Shown one piece after another: positions 13,970 through 25,435 of a DNA stretch of 64,000 nt. The stretch's first letter is position 1; each line of letters starts with the position of its first letter. The translations under genes and the position numbers were made by a program. Source of the DNA: Arabidopsis thaliana (lineage: Eukaryota > Streptophyta > Magnoliopsida > Brassicales > Brassicaceae); the NCBI RefSeq assembly GCF_000001735.4, contig NC_003071.7, positions 2,243,001 to 2,307,000 on the forward strand. The letters run 5' to 3'. Under the pieces are notes generated by a model. The model did not search any database. It was not told where the DNA came from and saw nothing but the letters and a program-made list of their open reading frames with translations.

Positions 13970-14908
13970 ATGGGTCTAGTGGGGCTCCATTCAGGCACCA
14001 TTGACATGGAGTTTATAGGAGTTGAAGATCACGGGGACGAGGAGGGTAAACAGATTGCAGTTAGTGTCATCTCTTCAGGGAAAAATGCTGACAAAACCGA
14101 AGATCCCGATTCATTAATATTTACCGGGTTTGGTGGTACGGACATGTATCATGGACAACCATGTAATCAGAAACTTGAGAGGTTGAATATTCCACTAGAA
14201 GCCGCTTTTCGGAAGAAAAGTATTGTGAGAGTGGTTAGATGTATGAAGGATGAAAAAAGGACAAATGGTAATATTTACATATATGATGGAACATATATGA
14301 TTACTAATAGGTGGGAAGAGGAAGGTCAAAATGGGTTCATAGTGTTTAAATTCAAATTGGTGAGAGAGCCTGATCAAAAACCCGCTTTCGGTATTTGGAA
14401 ATCGATACAGAATTGGAGGAATGGTTTGAGTATAAGACCAGGTCTTATCCTTGAAGATCTCTCTAATGGAGCTGAGAATCTAAAGGTTTGTTTGGTGAAT
14501 GAAGTTGACAAGGAGAATGGTCCTGCCTTGTTTAGGTATGTCACTTCACTTATACATGAAGTAATCAATAATATTCCATCGATGGTTGATCGTTGCGCTT
14601 GTGGACGTAGATCATGTGGTTCAAAACATGTATTCAGAGAAAAGCTTAGTGTGTCATCGTCATTGGTGATTAGTGCAAAGAAGTCAGGTAATGTGGCTCG
14701 ATTTATGAACCATAGTTGCTCACCCAACGTGTTTTGGCAGTCTATTGCTCGTGAACAAAATGGTTTATGGTGTCTTTACATTGGCTTTTTTGCAATGAAA
14801 CATATTCCTCCATTAACGGAGTTGAGATATGATTATGGAAAATCTAGAGGTGGTGGGAAGAAGATGTGTCTATGTAGAACGAAGAAATGTTGTGGTTCAT
14901 TTGGATAA
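13970..14908 (+). CDS. SUVH10: SUVH-type SRA/SET protein with a deleted SET core (SUVH10)
   Basis: Intronless 312-residue frame of the SU(VAR)3-9 homologue family, whose full members bind methylated DNA through SRA and methylate histone H3K9. Residues 1 to about 130 are SRA (GLVGLHSG at the start, then IYDGTYMI and FKFKLVREP). Residues about 200-220 keep only a fragment of the pre-SET cysteine cluster (CACGRRSC). The text then jumps to the C-terminal SET motif NHSCSPNV at about 244 and LRYDYG, with a post-[12 protein letters not shown] at the end. The N-terminal SET half, including most S-adenosylmethionine contacts, is absent. Methyltransferase activity is therefore unlikely; DNA binding is uncertain because the SRA start is cut. 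Length and sequence match my memory of A. thaliana SUVH10. Confidence 0.88.
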
Positions 14909-15511
14909 TGATTTTGTATTATAATTGAGTGTTTGTTAGAATTTTTCGCTTGCTCTATAATCTTGTAGTCCATTCGTTTTATAAATAAACTCAGTTTAAA
15001 TAAATTGATTAGTCTCTATGGTCATTAATTAATTTCGTAAAATCAACAATAAAAAAATCACTAGTTCAAAAACATAACCACTACGGTTCACTTAATATAG
15101 AAATGAATTGATTACTGTTTAACTTTCTATTGAAGTCTATTAGTGTGTAGAGGAATAGATAAGTTAGTTATTTTGTTGCAAATTTTTCTCATCTTAATGC
15201 TCATTTTAAATTTCATGCTTCTCGTGTTTGATTAGGTCTAATCATTTTCAAAGAGAAATTCTATCATTCATTGCTAAAGAGCCAAAGTCATATATGTTTA
15301 ACTTTCATTTTTACTTGAATACTTTAAACGACCGTACAAATTGGAGAGTCCTTTGATAACTAGTATAATTTAGTTAATATGCACATAAGTAAGAGTTGCT
15401 CGGCATCTATATACAACAGTTACATAGTTAATTAATTAACTAATTTACACATAAAACAACATCGATGACTCAAGCAAACACAGAAATGTGAAGATGATAG
15501 TGATGGGCGGA
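14909..15511. other. Intergenic region between convergent SUVH10 and LOR gene
   Basis: AT-rich 3' flanks of two convergent genes. Nothing else recognised. Confidence 0.6.
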
Positions 15512-16376
15512 TCAACAACTTGTAGATTCACCATATATATAGTCAAGAACCGCGATTACTCCAAAAACAAAAGCTTTATCCACACTTGGTTTTGTCACCA
15601 CCTTATATATATCTCTACTCCCAATCCATTCTTTTACTTGTGCAATGACATTTCCTTTGGAATCAACGATGCTACAATCCCTATCCGGGAAATACCCTTT
15701 AACATCAAAGTAGCAATTCCCCGGTCCAACCGAGATGCGGATTGAACTGGTTATGGAGAAGCAAGAGTGTTTGGGATCCCTCAACGTGAAAACCGGTTTA
15801 GGACTTCCTTGGTAGTCGTAACTATAACCTTTCCACTTGTTATGAATGCTCAAAGCCTGCACCACTCCTCCCTACACCAACCAACACATAATTCTATAAA
15901 CCAATCAAATTAACCTTTTCTCCTCTAAAGGAATCTCTATATTAAAAGGGTTGCTTTATCTTGACGCATTATATAAAGTAAAATCATTATTGATCACTAG
16001 TTGTTGTTTAGAAAATTGCTCCATCACTATTTCACCTTTTTAAAAAAGCTTATTAGCATTCGAAATTAATCCTCAAATATTTATAAAGAATAAACTTATA
16101 TATATAATCATACAAGTTTGGAATAATAATGAGATGTTTGGGATGAAATTAAAAGGATACCTTTTTGTGGATGAGAAGCAAATCGTTGCCATCACTATCT
16201 CTGAGAACTAACTCTCCTTTGGTTCCAAGAACTCCACAACCGTCGATCTTGAAAACTATCTTTTCTTTGTAATCTGTCACCACAAAGCCACCGCCGTTAA
16301 CCACGTGTGGCCGTCGTCTCACCACCATCACTTCCTCCATCGAGGAACAATACAACTTGCTCACCACTGCTTTCAT
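15512..16376 (-). CDS. LURP-one-related protein (LOR/DUF567)
   Basis: Two exons, 16376-16161 and 15871-15512, joined in phase, giving 191 residues. This is the full length for single-domain LURP-one-related proteins, which have a Tubby-like beta-barrel fold; LURP1 itself is linked to defence against oomycetes. Family features seen: an early hydrophobic strand with the basic block VVRRRPHVVNGG, then FKIDGCG and LVLRDSDGNDLLLIHKK in exon 1. Exon 2 has FTLRDPKHSCF, YFDVKGYFPDRDCSIVD and the terminal KAFVFGVIAVLDYIYGE. No signal peptide. A TATATATA lies about 45 bases upstream of the ATG. I recall this as At2g05910 (LOR6 by some lists) from gene order; the biochemical role is unknown. Confidence 0.87.
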
Positions 16377-16416
16377 GTTCTTGCAACTAACAAACTAAAC
16401 TCTTGTATTAGTCTTG

Positions 16417-16424
16417 TATATATA
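16417..16424 (-). promoter_or_regulatory. Candidate TATA box of the LOR gene
   Basis: TATATATA about 45 bases upstream of the ATG at 16376 on the minus strand. Confidence 0.45.
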
Positions 16425-16598
16425 GATAGATATTCTTATGGCGGTATGGGTTACTTTTTTTGTTTTGTTTTGTTTCTTGACTCTAAAGAAAGCAAAAGAA
16501 GAGAATTGGTCCACTAGTTGGTCACTTTTTTCAAATGTTTGGCGACGTACGTTTTGACTTTTAACTGTTTAAGCACCACGTCTCAACATTGTTTATTA

Positions 16599-17251
16599 TA
16601 GGGGCGGACATTTCGGTTTAACTTCAGGTTCGGTTTGGGTTCGGTTCAGTTCAGTTTATTTGGATTTTGTAAAATTCTAACCATATTCAACCGTAACTAG
16701 TTTGTTTTGGTTAGTGTTTGGGTCAGTTTTAATTTGGTTCGGTTTGATTTGGTTTGGTTTTAATTTGGTTCGGTTTTAGTTTGATTCAAAAAATTAATTA
16801 ACGTATTAAATTCTATGTTTAAATTGCATAATTCAAACAAAACCATGAAAAGAAAAACCTAAAAAACCCAAGACATGTGTTTGTGGTTTACAATATTATT
16901 AATAAATAAATAAAAAAATTGAATTATGCAATTTAAATATACAGTATGAAAATTCAAACATTTGGGTTGAGACAAATGCATAATTCAAACAAAACTAGAA
17001 AGAAAAACATAGAAAATTCAACCTATAAATATTTAGAATTATTTAGAATATTATTAATATAATTAATTAATTAAATTAATAAATACATTGGATTATTGGT
17101 TCGGTTCGATTGTAAACCGAACCGAACCGACCCATTTGGGTTGAGACAAAATGCAACCAAATGGTTTGAGTCTAAGCTTAGGTTTGATTTGGGTTGGTTT
17201 GAATTTGATTAGATCGGGTCAGTTTGGTTTGGTTCGGTTAATATGCACATC
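16599..17251. mobile_element. hAT-like non-autonomous element, diverged copy
   Basis: The left end (GGGGCGGACATTTCGG) and the reverse complement of the right end (GATGTGCATATTAACCG) resemble the terminal inverted repeats of the better preserved element at 25436-25938. The subterminal regions of both are rich in TTTGGTTCGGTT repeats. The interior shares aattcaaacaaaaccatgaaaag with that element in slightly altered form. No target duplication can be recognised, consistent with age. No transposase. Confidence 0.62.
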
Positions 17252-17675
17252 ATAATATTTTGCAAAGTATGATGCAAATCTGTTAATATTCTAATTATTA
17301 TCCAGTAAAAAAACAAATCGTCTGGGAGAATCAGAAATCATAGAGTGACACAAAACTTCCAAATCTAAAAATTTGAAGTTCATTGGTATATAGCAGAAAA
17401 AGACAAAAAAAAATCCATTTGGCAAATGTGAAAAGTTTAGTAGTAACATGCAAATTCGTGTGGGAGATTGATTACTTGTGAAGCCGGAGGACAATTGTGT
17501 GCAAGTCAAAATCCTCTTTTGCTTTTTTTCGTTTTTGATTCTCTCTTACCCATTTCTATATAATTATATTACTTTTATAGTAGTAATATAAATCCCTCAG
17601 TTTTTTCGGCCACAAAATAATTATCCATAAATGTAATTGCTTAAAAAGTTTTATATATTCTGCTATTATATATGA
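17252..17675. other. Intergenic stretch
   Basis: No gene supported. The frames here carry no recognisable similarity. Confidence 0.5.
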
Positions 17676-17687
17676 GTGTATGTACTT

Positions 17688-18033
17688 TTTTTTTGCCGTC
17701 TAAATTTATTATTTATTACAAATTATGAAAACTGTTACATAGACGATTCTACTACACACAATTCCTTCCGACCTTTATTAGATCCACGACAGACGACACA
17801 TTCTTCTCATTCTCCATGCGTTTGATGGATATCTTCAACATTTTCTCTGCGTAAAATCTTGGCGAACGGCTATAATTGTACTTCGTTGTAGACCTCATGT
17901 ACACTTGCCTCCATTAATCTGCAAATTTGCTAATAAACTGTAGTAGCTAGAACTCGAACCCCAGACCTCTTGGTGTAGAAACATTAATGAACATTTGGTC
18001 AACTATTGGGCCAAGGGGGCTTCCACAGTGTAT
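17688..18033 (-). mobile_element. tRNA-derived SINE with 12-bp target duplication
   Basis: Minus-strand element with RNA polymerase III boxes near its 5' end: A box TGGCCCAATAG and B box GGTTCGAGTTC. The A/T-rich tail ends in a poly(A) run, seen as T's on the plus strand at about 17686-17694. Perfect direct repeats gtgtatgtactt flank it (17676-17687 and 18034-18045). A second copy of the same family lies in opposite orientation at 41253-41595. It carries no protein; mobility would depend on LINE enzymes. Confidence 0.85.
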
Positions 18034-18045
18034 GTGTATGTACTT

Positions 18046-18430
18046 CTTAATAATATTTTCTTTATTAATGTAGATGCCAATATGACTTGAATCAAAACCC
18101 TATTATTATGTCTAATTGGTTCACATAATCTTGCTCAATATGGAAGTCTAGTTTTTATTCTGATAATATTAAGCCTCCTTCTTGGGTTGTAAACAGTTTC
18201 TACACTAAAAAAAAAAAGTGGTTCACATAAAAGTCAACGCTTTTATACCATAAACATAAAAGTTCAAAGATACGTTTACTACGTTAGTTGTTAATTTGAC
18301 TTTTCATAGACTTCAATAACAGGAAAATTTGAAATTTATTAGAGGAGAGAACAAATTTAATCATTTAAAAATACAAAAGCAAAAAGATAACAAATTTAAT
18401 CATTAAAATGTAAACTAAATAGAATTTAAC
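18046..18430. other. Intergenic stretch
   Basis: AT-rich. No feature recognised apart from an A run near 18209. Confidence 0.45.
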
Positions 18431-18950
18431 CCGCGGTATACCGCGGGGCTATATTGTTTACAAAAGTATAATGTTATTTTTTTAAAGATTAACTGAAAAT
18501 ATATCATATTAATTTGTATTTTTCAATGTAGTTATCAATCTCTGTATTATTTAGTTTATGATTACTATTGTTTAGGTTTATTGATATGAAAACACATATT
18601 TTTTTAAGTAATGATGTATGGTGGATTTTAAAATTTTGAATATTTTATCTGCAGTATACCGTGGGTCGATTTTTTATAGCTAAATTTTTTAAGTTTCAAG
18701 TTATATTCGTTTTGTTAATATTATATGGTTTTTGTGTTTACGGTTGTAGAAATGTATTTTAATTGTAAATTTTAAGAATTCATCCGTGATATACTGTTCT
18801 TTATTGATATCGATTAAAACCCGTCATCCCATATAAACTCGTCTATATTATCTCGTTAGCTAAATATTAGTATTATAAAATCCAAGAAAATAAATTATTT
18901 TTGTTATAAATACAATAATTTTAGGATCTCACCTGTGTTATACCGTTTCT
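18431..18950. mobile_element. Helitron-derived region with a series of related palindromes
   Basis: A perfect palindrome CCCGCGGTATACCGCGGG lies at about 18431-18448, followed on the plus strand by decaying versions near 18651 (gcagtataccgtggg), 18784 (ccgtgatatactg) and 18930 (ctgtgttataccg). This motif forms the 3' hairpin of Arabidopsis Helitrons. On the minus strand the first copy is followed by GGGTTAAATTCTA, close to a Helitron end. Outer boundaries were not resolved. Confidence 0.5.
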
Positions 18951-19557
18951 TGAATGATTTTAAATTTCTACTACTAATATAGATTTTAAATTTATCATAG
19001 AAAGTATATGATTTCAATTTTTTGTATTTTTTTTTATTTAAATAAAGCAACGGCTTAAATGATGATATATATAATTCTTTTTCTGTATGTGTATATGATT
19101 TTTTATGTGAATATTTTTATTATTATAAATTAGTATTTTTTTGCTATACAAAATGTTAATATAAATATTTGCTATAAATCGAATTTATGCATATTTGTGG
19201 AGTAAGATTCACGGAATTTTGTTTTTGAAGATATATGAAAAGATTGTGTAGAGATTTTTAGAAACAAATTAGGCAAGATATCGTTTGGTTAATATCTTTT
19301 TAAATTTTGTAAAACTAAATAATAAATGTGAGTGGCAGCCATTATAAATAAGTCCCAACTCCACGATTTATTTCACAAAATGGCTGCAAAAATGTATATG
19401 TAGATATATTGACAACAACGGATCCATAAACATTTTCTTAGTATATGCAAAAATAACAAAATTTTAATGGGTAACTCTTATGGAAATTTGCATGAATAAC
19501 CAAACAAAAAATCTAAATTAAATTTCTAACACCTAATAAAAATATCATCAATATTCT
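18951..19557. other. AT-rich noncoding stretch
   Basis: No gene or element boundary recognised; it may continue the Helitron-derived sequence. Confidence 0.4.
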
Positions 19558-19583
19558 GTGTATTTTGTGTATTTAGGACAATT

Positions 19584-20009
19584 TTGTCCTTCCCTCTTCA
19601 AACCACCATCATCACCTTCCTCCACCACCACTACTCCACTAATCAACCACCTTCCTCCATTACCACCACTACCGGTGGAACCACTGTCGCCGGAACACCA
19701 TCGTCGGAGCTACTACTGTCGGAAAATAATCGCCCGAAAATCGTCGCTGAAAAATCGTTGCCGGAAAATTATGTCCTTTGTTTGACCATCTCTTGTGTAT
19801 GTTGCATATCCAAGCCAGCCACCAAAAATTTGTCACCGTTTCTCTTTCTTGTTTACCTTCTCTTTGGATTTGGCTATCTTTTCTTCTCGGTTAGATTTCT
19901 ATTTTCTTCTCTCTCACCATCTCTTCCTTCCATCTTCTCCGATGATCTCGACCATATCTCTTTTCGTCTGATGTCCACTTGCCTCTCTCTTTTCAGTTGG
20001 AAACGGTAA
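19584..20009 (+). other. Unassigned 141-codon open frame in a GC-richer patch
   Basis: Thr/Ser/Pro-rich start followed by a hydrophobic segment (LSPFLFLVYLLFGFGYLFFSV) that could be a membrane helix. Base composition is higher in C and G than the surroundings, with repeated accgg and gccgga words. No family recognised, no introns evident. It may be a transposon-borne fragment rather than a gene. Confidence 0.2.
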
Positions 20010-20139
20010 AGCAAGGATCGTTTAGACTTTGCTCATGTGTCAAAGTGTTACTTACCTAATTAATACATAAAAGGTGCTATATATTTAATTTTATGTTTTT
20101 TTTTGTTATTGTTGCAAATCACCCTAACTCTTAAAACTC

Positions 20140-21512
20140 ATTTTTTTTTTGTCAAACAATTTGTATTCATTCCATCACAAAAGCAAATACAAAAAGAGAG
20201 GTTCAAGAAAACCAAAGTTTAAGACACTAACATTCCCCAATGTCATAAAATGAAAGATACGATACATCGATTTTAAATCCATGAGAGCTTTGAAACCATA
20301 GCTTGGAAGCGCATTGAAACAAGTGAGATCACGGTGAATCGAGAAAGCATCCTCGAAGGATTCGAAGGACGCCAGATTAGTCATGGTCATAGGACCCTGA
20401 GACGTTAACGAAGGAATCAATGATAAGTTTCTCAACATAGAGAGCTGCACTAACCAAGGTAGCACAATAACAAGGATTCGGGAGACTATGGTGCTATAGT
20501 CGATTGATGATAGCTTTGAAACCCAAAGCGAAAGGTTTAGACATCTCCAATAAAATGCAATAAGAACTTTAACGTTTAGGAACTTGATGATGGAGATGAT
20601 GGTGAAGGTACGCTGCTTGAGAGCGACGCTCGATGAGCTAATTGGAGCATAATGGTCGATAAGCACAAGTGGTCGAAAGCCACAAAAAACACTTCGGCAC
20701 AATCGGTTCGAGATATTTCGATCAAGGTTCTTCAAGCCTTTGTAAACATACCATAAGCCCCTAAATACAACTAAAACCAGGAATATCCCACAATATATGC
20801 AAAGTCAAGACAACAATGGTGATAACTCTCTCACATGGAGTCCATAACCACGGATTAGAGAAGATCGACACAAGTTATGTCTTGGATTTAACATAGAAAT
20901 AAAGGAAACAGACCTGAATTTTTTTGTCTTAAGATAGTTAATCCAATTGATGGGCTTGGGCCTTCTAAATAGGGTTGGGCCAAAAGAAGAAAGTAGGTCC
21001 ACTGGGAAAAACCCTAGTTTCTCTTTGGAATGCCAAGACAGGAAAGGGGAGAGGCGGCAATCTGAAGCTTGCGAAGACAATTGCGGTGACTGCAACATCT
21101 CCGGTGATTGGAAGATCGGCGGGAACAGTCGCTGGCCGTGATCCGAAACTGAGACAAAGCTCCAAGGGTTCAGATCTGAAGCGAGGGCTACGAGGAAGAA
21201 ATGGAGATAAGGATTTGCCAGATAACTCATCTTTTCTTCTTCACTTGATGATGAAGATCGGCTGAGAAGCGAAGTGAGGTGGTACAAAACGTTTAAAGAG
21301 GTTTGATAGAGGTTAAACAGAGAAAAAATGATGGAGAATGATTTCAAAGGAGAACAAACAAAGAAAGAAAAGATGTGAAGCAGCGGTGAAAGGAAGCTGG
21401 AATCCCGACGCCGGCAAGCAAAAGCTTCACCGGCGTCGGAAAAATTAATCAGCGGAGGAGCCTCGATAATGGTGCCAGAGAGAAAGAGAGAGTAGCGCTA
21501 TCTTTTTTTTGG
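20140..21512 (-). mobile_element. Poly(A)-tailed retroposon of about 1.37 kb
   Basis: Minus-strand insertion. It ends in a poly(A) tract (T run on plus, about 20141-20150) and is flanked by 15-base direct repeats with one mismatch: taactcttaaaactc (20125-20139) and taactcttcaaactc (21513-21527). This is the target duplication expected of LINE-type integration. The body has open frames of 180 and 186 codons on the minus strand, but I recognise no reverse transcriptase or other domain. It could be a deleted LINE with only untranslated ends, or a retrocopy of a cellular transcript. Confidence 0.72.
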
Positions 21513-21527
21513 TAACTCTTCAAACTC

Positions 21528-23567
21528 TAACCTTACAGTTTTGCTAATAAATCACGGTTCACAAAATAAATATTTTCTTTTGCATTCATACCACATGAAG
21601 TTATACGTTGCTGAGATGTTAGTCAGTTGTTTCTCAACAATAGTAGATACCAAAAATTCATCACGGTACAATTAGAGATGAGGGTAAAATTCATCAGTTA
21701 TTTTTAAAAAGACTATTTAGAGATGATGGTAAAATTAGAATTTTTGGTGTTGTATGAAGTAATCAATGCGTAAATAACAATATTTAATTTTTTGAATATT
21801 AAATTGCACATATTTATTATTATGTGTATTATTTTTCTAACCAAAAAAGTTTGGATATTAAATGTTTAAATAAATAAATAAAAAATATTTGGAATTTTTC
21901 ACTAAAGTTAAACTTAATAATTAAATTTAGGGGATATTATTGGTTTGTGATTTAAATAGTGTTTTAATGACTTTAAATGTTATGAGAAATTTGTTGTTAT
22001 TCAATCAAAATTTATTAAACATTGTTAATGTCTAGTGCTATTATTTTTTATTTATAAAAAAGCTTCTAAAATTTTCATAAATCTGAAGTTATTGGATTCA
22101 TACTTTAATAAAGTCATTGAAAATTTTGTTATTCAACTAAAAAAAGTCTTTAATTGTTACTGAATTAAATTATTATGTTATTGTGTATGATTTTCTACAC
22201 TTTTATTCACAAAATAAAATCATGACAAATATCATCAAAACAGAAATATTGTTTGAAAGTCCAAAAGCTCTTTTCATTGCTCTAGGAGAACTACCAAATT
22301 ACCAAAGTACCAATTCCCATTTGCTCGCCTTTTTTTCTCCAGATCACTACATTCAAAGTTAAGAAAATTCCAAAGCAATAATAAACTTTTTGATACTCTT
22401 ATTATCAATTAGAGCGTCTAATGATATTGATCATATAAAATCAATATTATTTATATAACATATTTTCTAAATTATCCAATTAAGCTATGTAGTAAAAACA
22501 TTTCCTCCAACTTTATCATTTAGTATACAAAAATTGTTGGCAAAATCAAAATATAAACGAAAGAATGAGCAAAATATGTGCAACTAATGGAAGAACAAAA
22601 AAGACTTATCAATCCATTAATGACCTGAATAATTCTATTTTTCAACTCATTTCTTGGATATGACTCAAATTTGTCTTGTTAAGATTTTTATAAATCTTTA
22701 TAATAATACTATAGTGATGTTACTTAAGATAATTGATGCAAAGCTATAAATGTTTTTTAAATAATACTATAATGGTGTTACTTAAGACGAAGAATGCCAC
22801 AACAATAAAGGACATAAAGTGGTGATTGGTGAAAGTGACCATCATGATTGTTCTAGCAATAAAGCCTTGAATGGCTGCAGTTTTTGGCATAGTTTTTGGA
22901 TTTTGATTTTGCAAAAACCAAATATTACCCAATCATGATTCTACAAAAAGTAGATTTCTTAACAATTAGGAAAACAAGATTTTAAGATATTTTGCATATT
23001 TGTTCACAGAATCTAAAAACCCAAATTAGGTTTTTTCTAACAATTTACGTCACATTTTTTTTCAAATTTTAATTATTATTTTAAATATGCTATTTTCACC
23101 ATTTACCATTCATTAAATATTAAATGTATACATTGGTTTTATTTACCAAACCTATGTTTATATGCAACTAGATTAGGACTTTTAATTTTTTTAAAATAAA
23201 ATTAGATTTAGCAAAATGATACATTAAAATTTTATAGGGAATAGAAACTTTATATAATAAAATATACCTATGCTTTTGTTTTTCTGCATTTTTAATTTTT
23301 ATTATCATTATTTTGTAATTTTAAAACACAAAATAAAAACTAAAAATTAAATTTGATAACTTAAAAAGTTTTAAAATAATAGTTATGTAGAAAAACTAAA
23401 AACTAAATAAATTATCATTCAAGATTTTGCAAAAACAAAATCTACATCAAAAAATCATAAACTACAAAAATCAAAAACCAAAAACCAAAATCCAAAAACC
23501 AGAAACTAAAAACCAATAATAAACTAGAAAACATTCAGGGCCTAAACTTTTTACCATTGTTTATATT
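21528..23567. other. Long AT-rich intergenic stretch
   Basis: No gene seen. Holds two 28-base near-identical direct repeats (22702-22729 and 22760-22787, two mismatches), and a stretch of ccaaaa-type repeats at about 23460-23520 that resembles the end of an old MITE. Confidence 0.5.
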
Positions 23568-23739
23568 CAGCCCCGGCTTAGGCATGTGGTAGGAGTGCCA
23601 TAGCACAAGATCTATTCAAGTTTTTTTCTCTTTTTTTTTGAACCAAATAGAGTCCAAAAAAAAATATTTTCAAAAAGGTTAGGGAAAAAGGTTATTTTTT
23701 CTTTTAGCTTAGGACTAAAGTTTTGTTGAGTCGGCTCTG
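23568..23739. mobile_element. Short hAT-like MITE, 172 bp
   Basis: Ends CAGCCCCGGCTTAGG and, read inward from the right, CAGAGCCGACTCAAC form short imperfect inverted repeats beginning CAG, as in hAT elements. The flanks tttatatt (23560-23567) and tttatatc (23740-23747) match at 7 of 8 bases, the duplication length of hAT. No coding capacity. Confidence 0.65.
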
Positions 23740-23863
23740 TTTATATCAGTAGGAAAGCTGGATCTTCCACAGTTTTAAAAATTTTATTTGTTTCTTATCC
23801 TTGTTAAAAAATGTGGCCTCCCTGGTCGCCTAAGCACTCGGTGGCCGGTAACCGTCAGAATTT

Positions 23864-23959
23864 GTCCAAATCGCTTAATTCATCAGAGGATTTATTTTTT
23901 TTAGTTTATGGAGTCCAAATCGCTTAATTCATAGAGGAATTTTTTTTGTAGTTTATGGA
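23864..23959. repeat. Tandem duplication, about 48-base unit
   Basis: gtccaaatcgcttaattcat through agtttatgga occurs twice back to back, with small indels in the T tract. Confidence 0.8.
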
Positions 23960-25427
23960 TAAAATACATGTTAGATCTATCATATTTGTGCACAAACAAG
24001 ACCAAAACGAGTTAAAAATGATGTCAAATGTCTAAAAACCGAGCAGTCGTCATTATTAGGGTTACAAAGTCGACAAACTTTGTGAAGAAGATGATTATGT
24101 AATGTCTGTTTTACCCTCCATTAAAGAGTAAGTTATAGAAAAAGTTATATTACATTCTAGAGGCTCAAACTCATTAACATAAACAATTAAAGGTTTACAG
24201 AAACCACTTCACCATACTAACTTTAAATGCTATGTCACCAAATAATATTTATATATACATATAATTAGATAAAAACCCTAAAACTTATCCCGATTAATTT
24301 CCATATAATTTTTGATTAACGGATTAATCAGTAGACCCGGTTCGATCCCGACTAACGCCTACCGATTTTTTGAACAGGGTTCTTTACATTCATTTCTGAA
24401 AACACATGGAAGACCTTGTCCACAACTTAACATTGGTTTATTCATCGCTAGCTATGGGCCGGGAAAATTGAAACATGGGTTAGAGCCTCCAAAATCTAAG
24501 CTTATATAAAAATAGCTGCCCTAATTATTTTTATTGCAAAACAAGGCCCCTAAGTTTATGAGGCTACAAAATTTATCCTCACGAAACCACCAAAATGTTT
24601 TATTCTTATAGCTCCTATAGGACATGAGTATGACCAAGCATGGCTACACCAAAGACCAAAGGCACGAGGATGGAAGAATAGAATCATGGTTTGTTTTATA
24701 TTTAAGTATTTGATTTAATTTATCTATATTTGAACTAGCAAAAACAAAAACACTCATATTTACAGATTATAGAAGCTAAAAATAAAATAAAAACAGATGG
24801 TTTAAAAAATTTTAGTCCACAAAATCGTAATACTATGTATGAGGGACTCATGACGCATACGAATGAGTGTTGTTCTTTGTTTTCCTTTCTCAAGATATCG
24901 TGAGAAACAAAGGTATGAGACTAATCCTGTCTCATATATATGGATCCAAAGACATGAACCCCATTGCGTACTTCTGGAACTTGAGGAATTCACGGTCTTC
25001 TAACTCGACCATATCCCATGAAACAACACTCAATTCTTGCTACGATTTGGCCAAAAAATGGATTGATTCATCGCCAAGCTCGGCGGATTGTTCATGTAAA
25101 CTTCAATATTTTATTCTTCCACATAATTTAATTTATTTATTACATAAATACTAACCCATCAAAATCAATAACCTGGCCAAAACAAAACATAATCAATAAA
25201 TATATGCAAAACATAGTCAATAAATAAAAAAGTATAGTTAATCAATGACCTCAACAGTTCCATTTTTCAACTGATTTCATTTGAAAATAATGCATATTTA
25301 TCTTGTTAAGAATATTTTAATGGTTAGTTGACTAAGACTCTAGTAATCTTATTCATAATATTTTTTTTTGAATGAACATATAAGTGGTTATAAAGTGGAA
25401 ATGGATCCTCTAAATTTTCACAAAACA
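23960..25427. other. Intergenic stretch with no supported gene
   Basis: Open frames at 24312-24509 and 24867-25154 show no recognisable family. The block 24055-24128 shares words with 3083-3135. Confidence 0.45.
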
Positions 25428-25435
25428 CATGGAAG

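Noticed and set aside
20947..21265. Plus-strand frames within the retroposon
   Set aside because: They are antisense to the poly(A) orientation and match no family.
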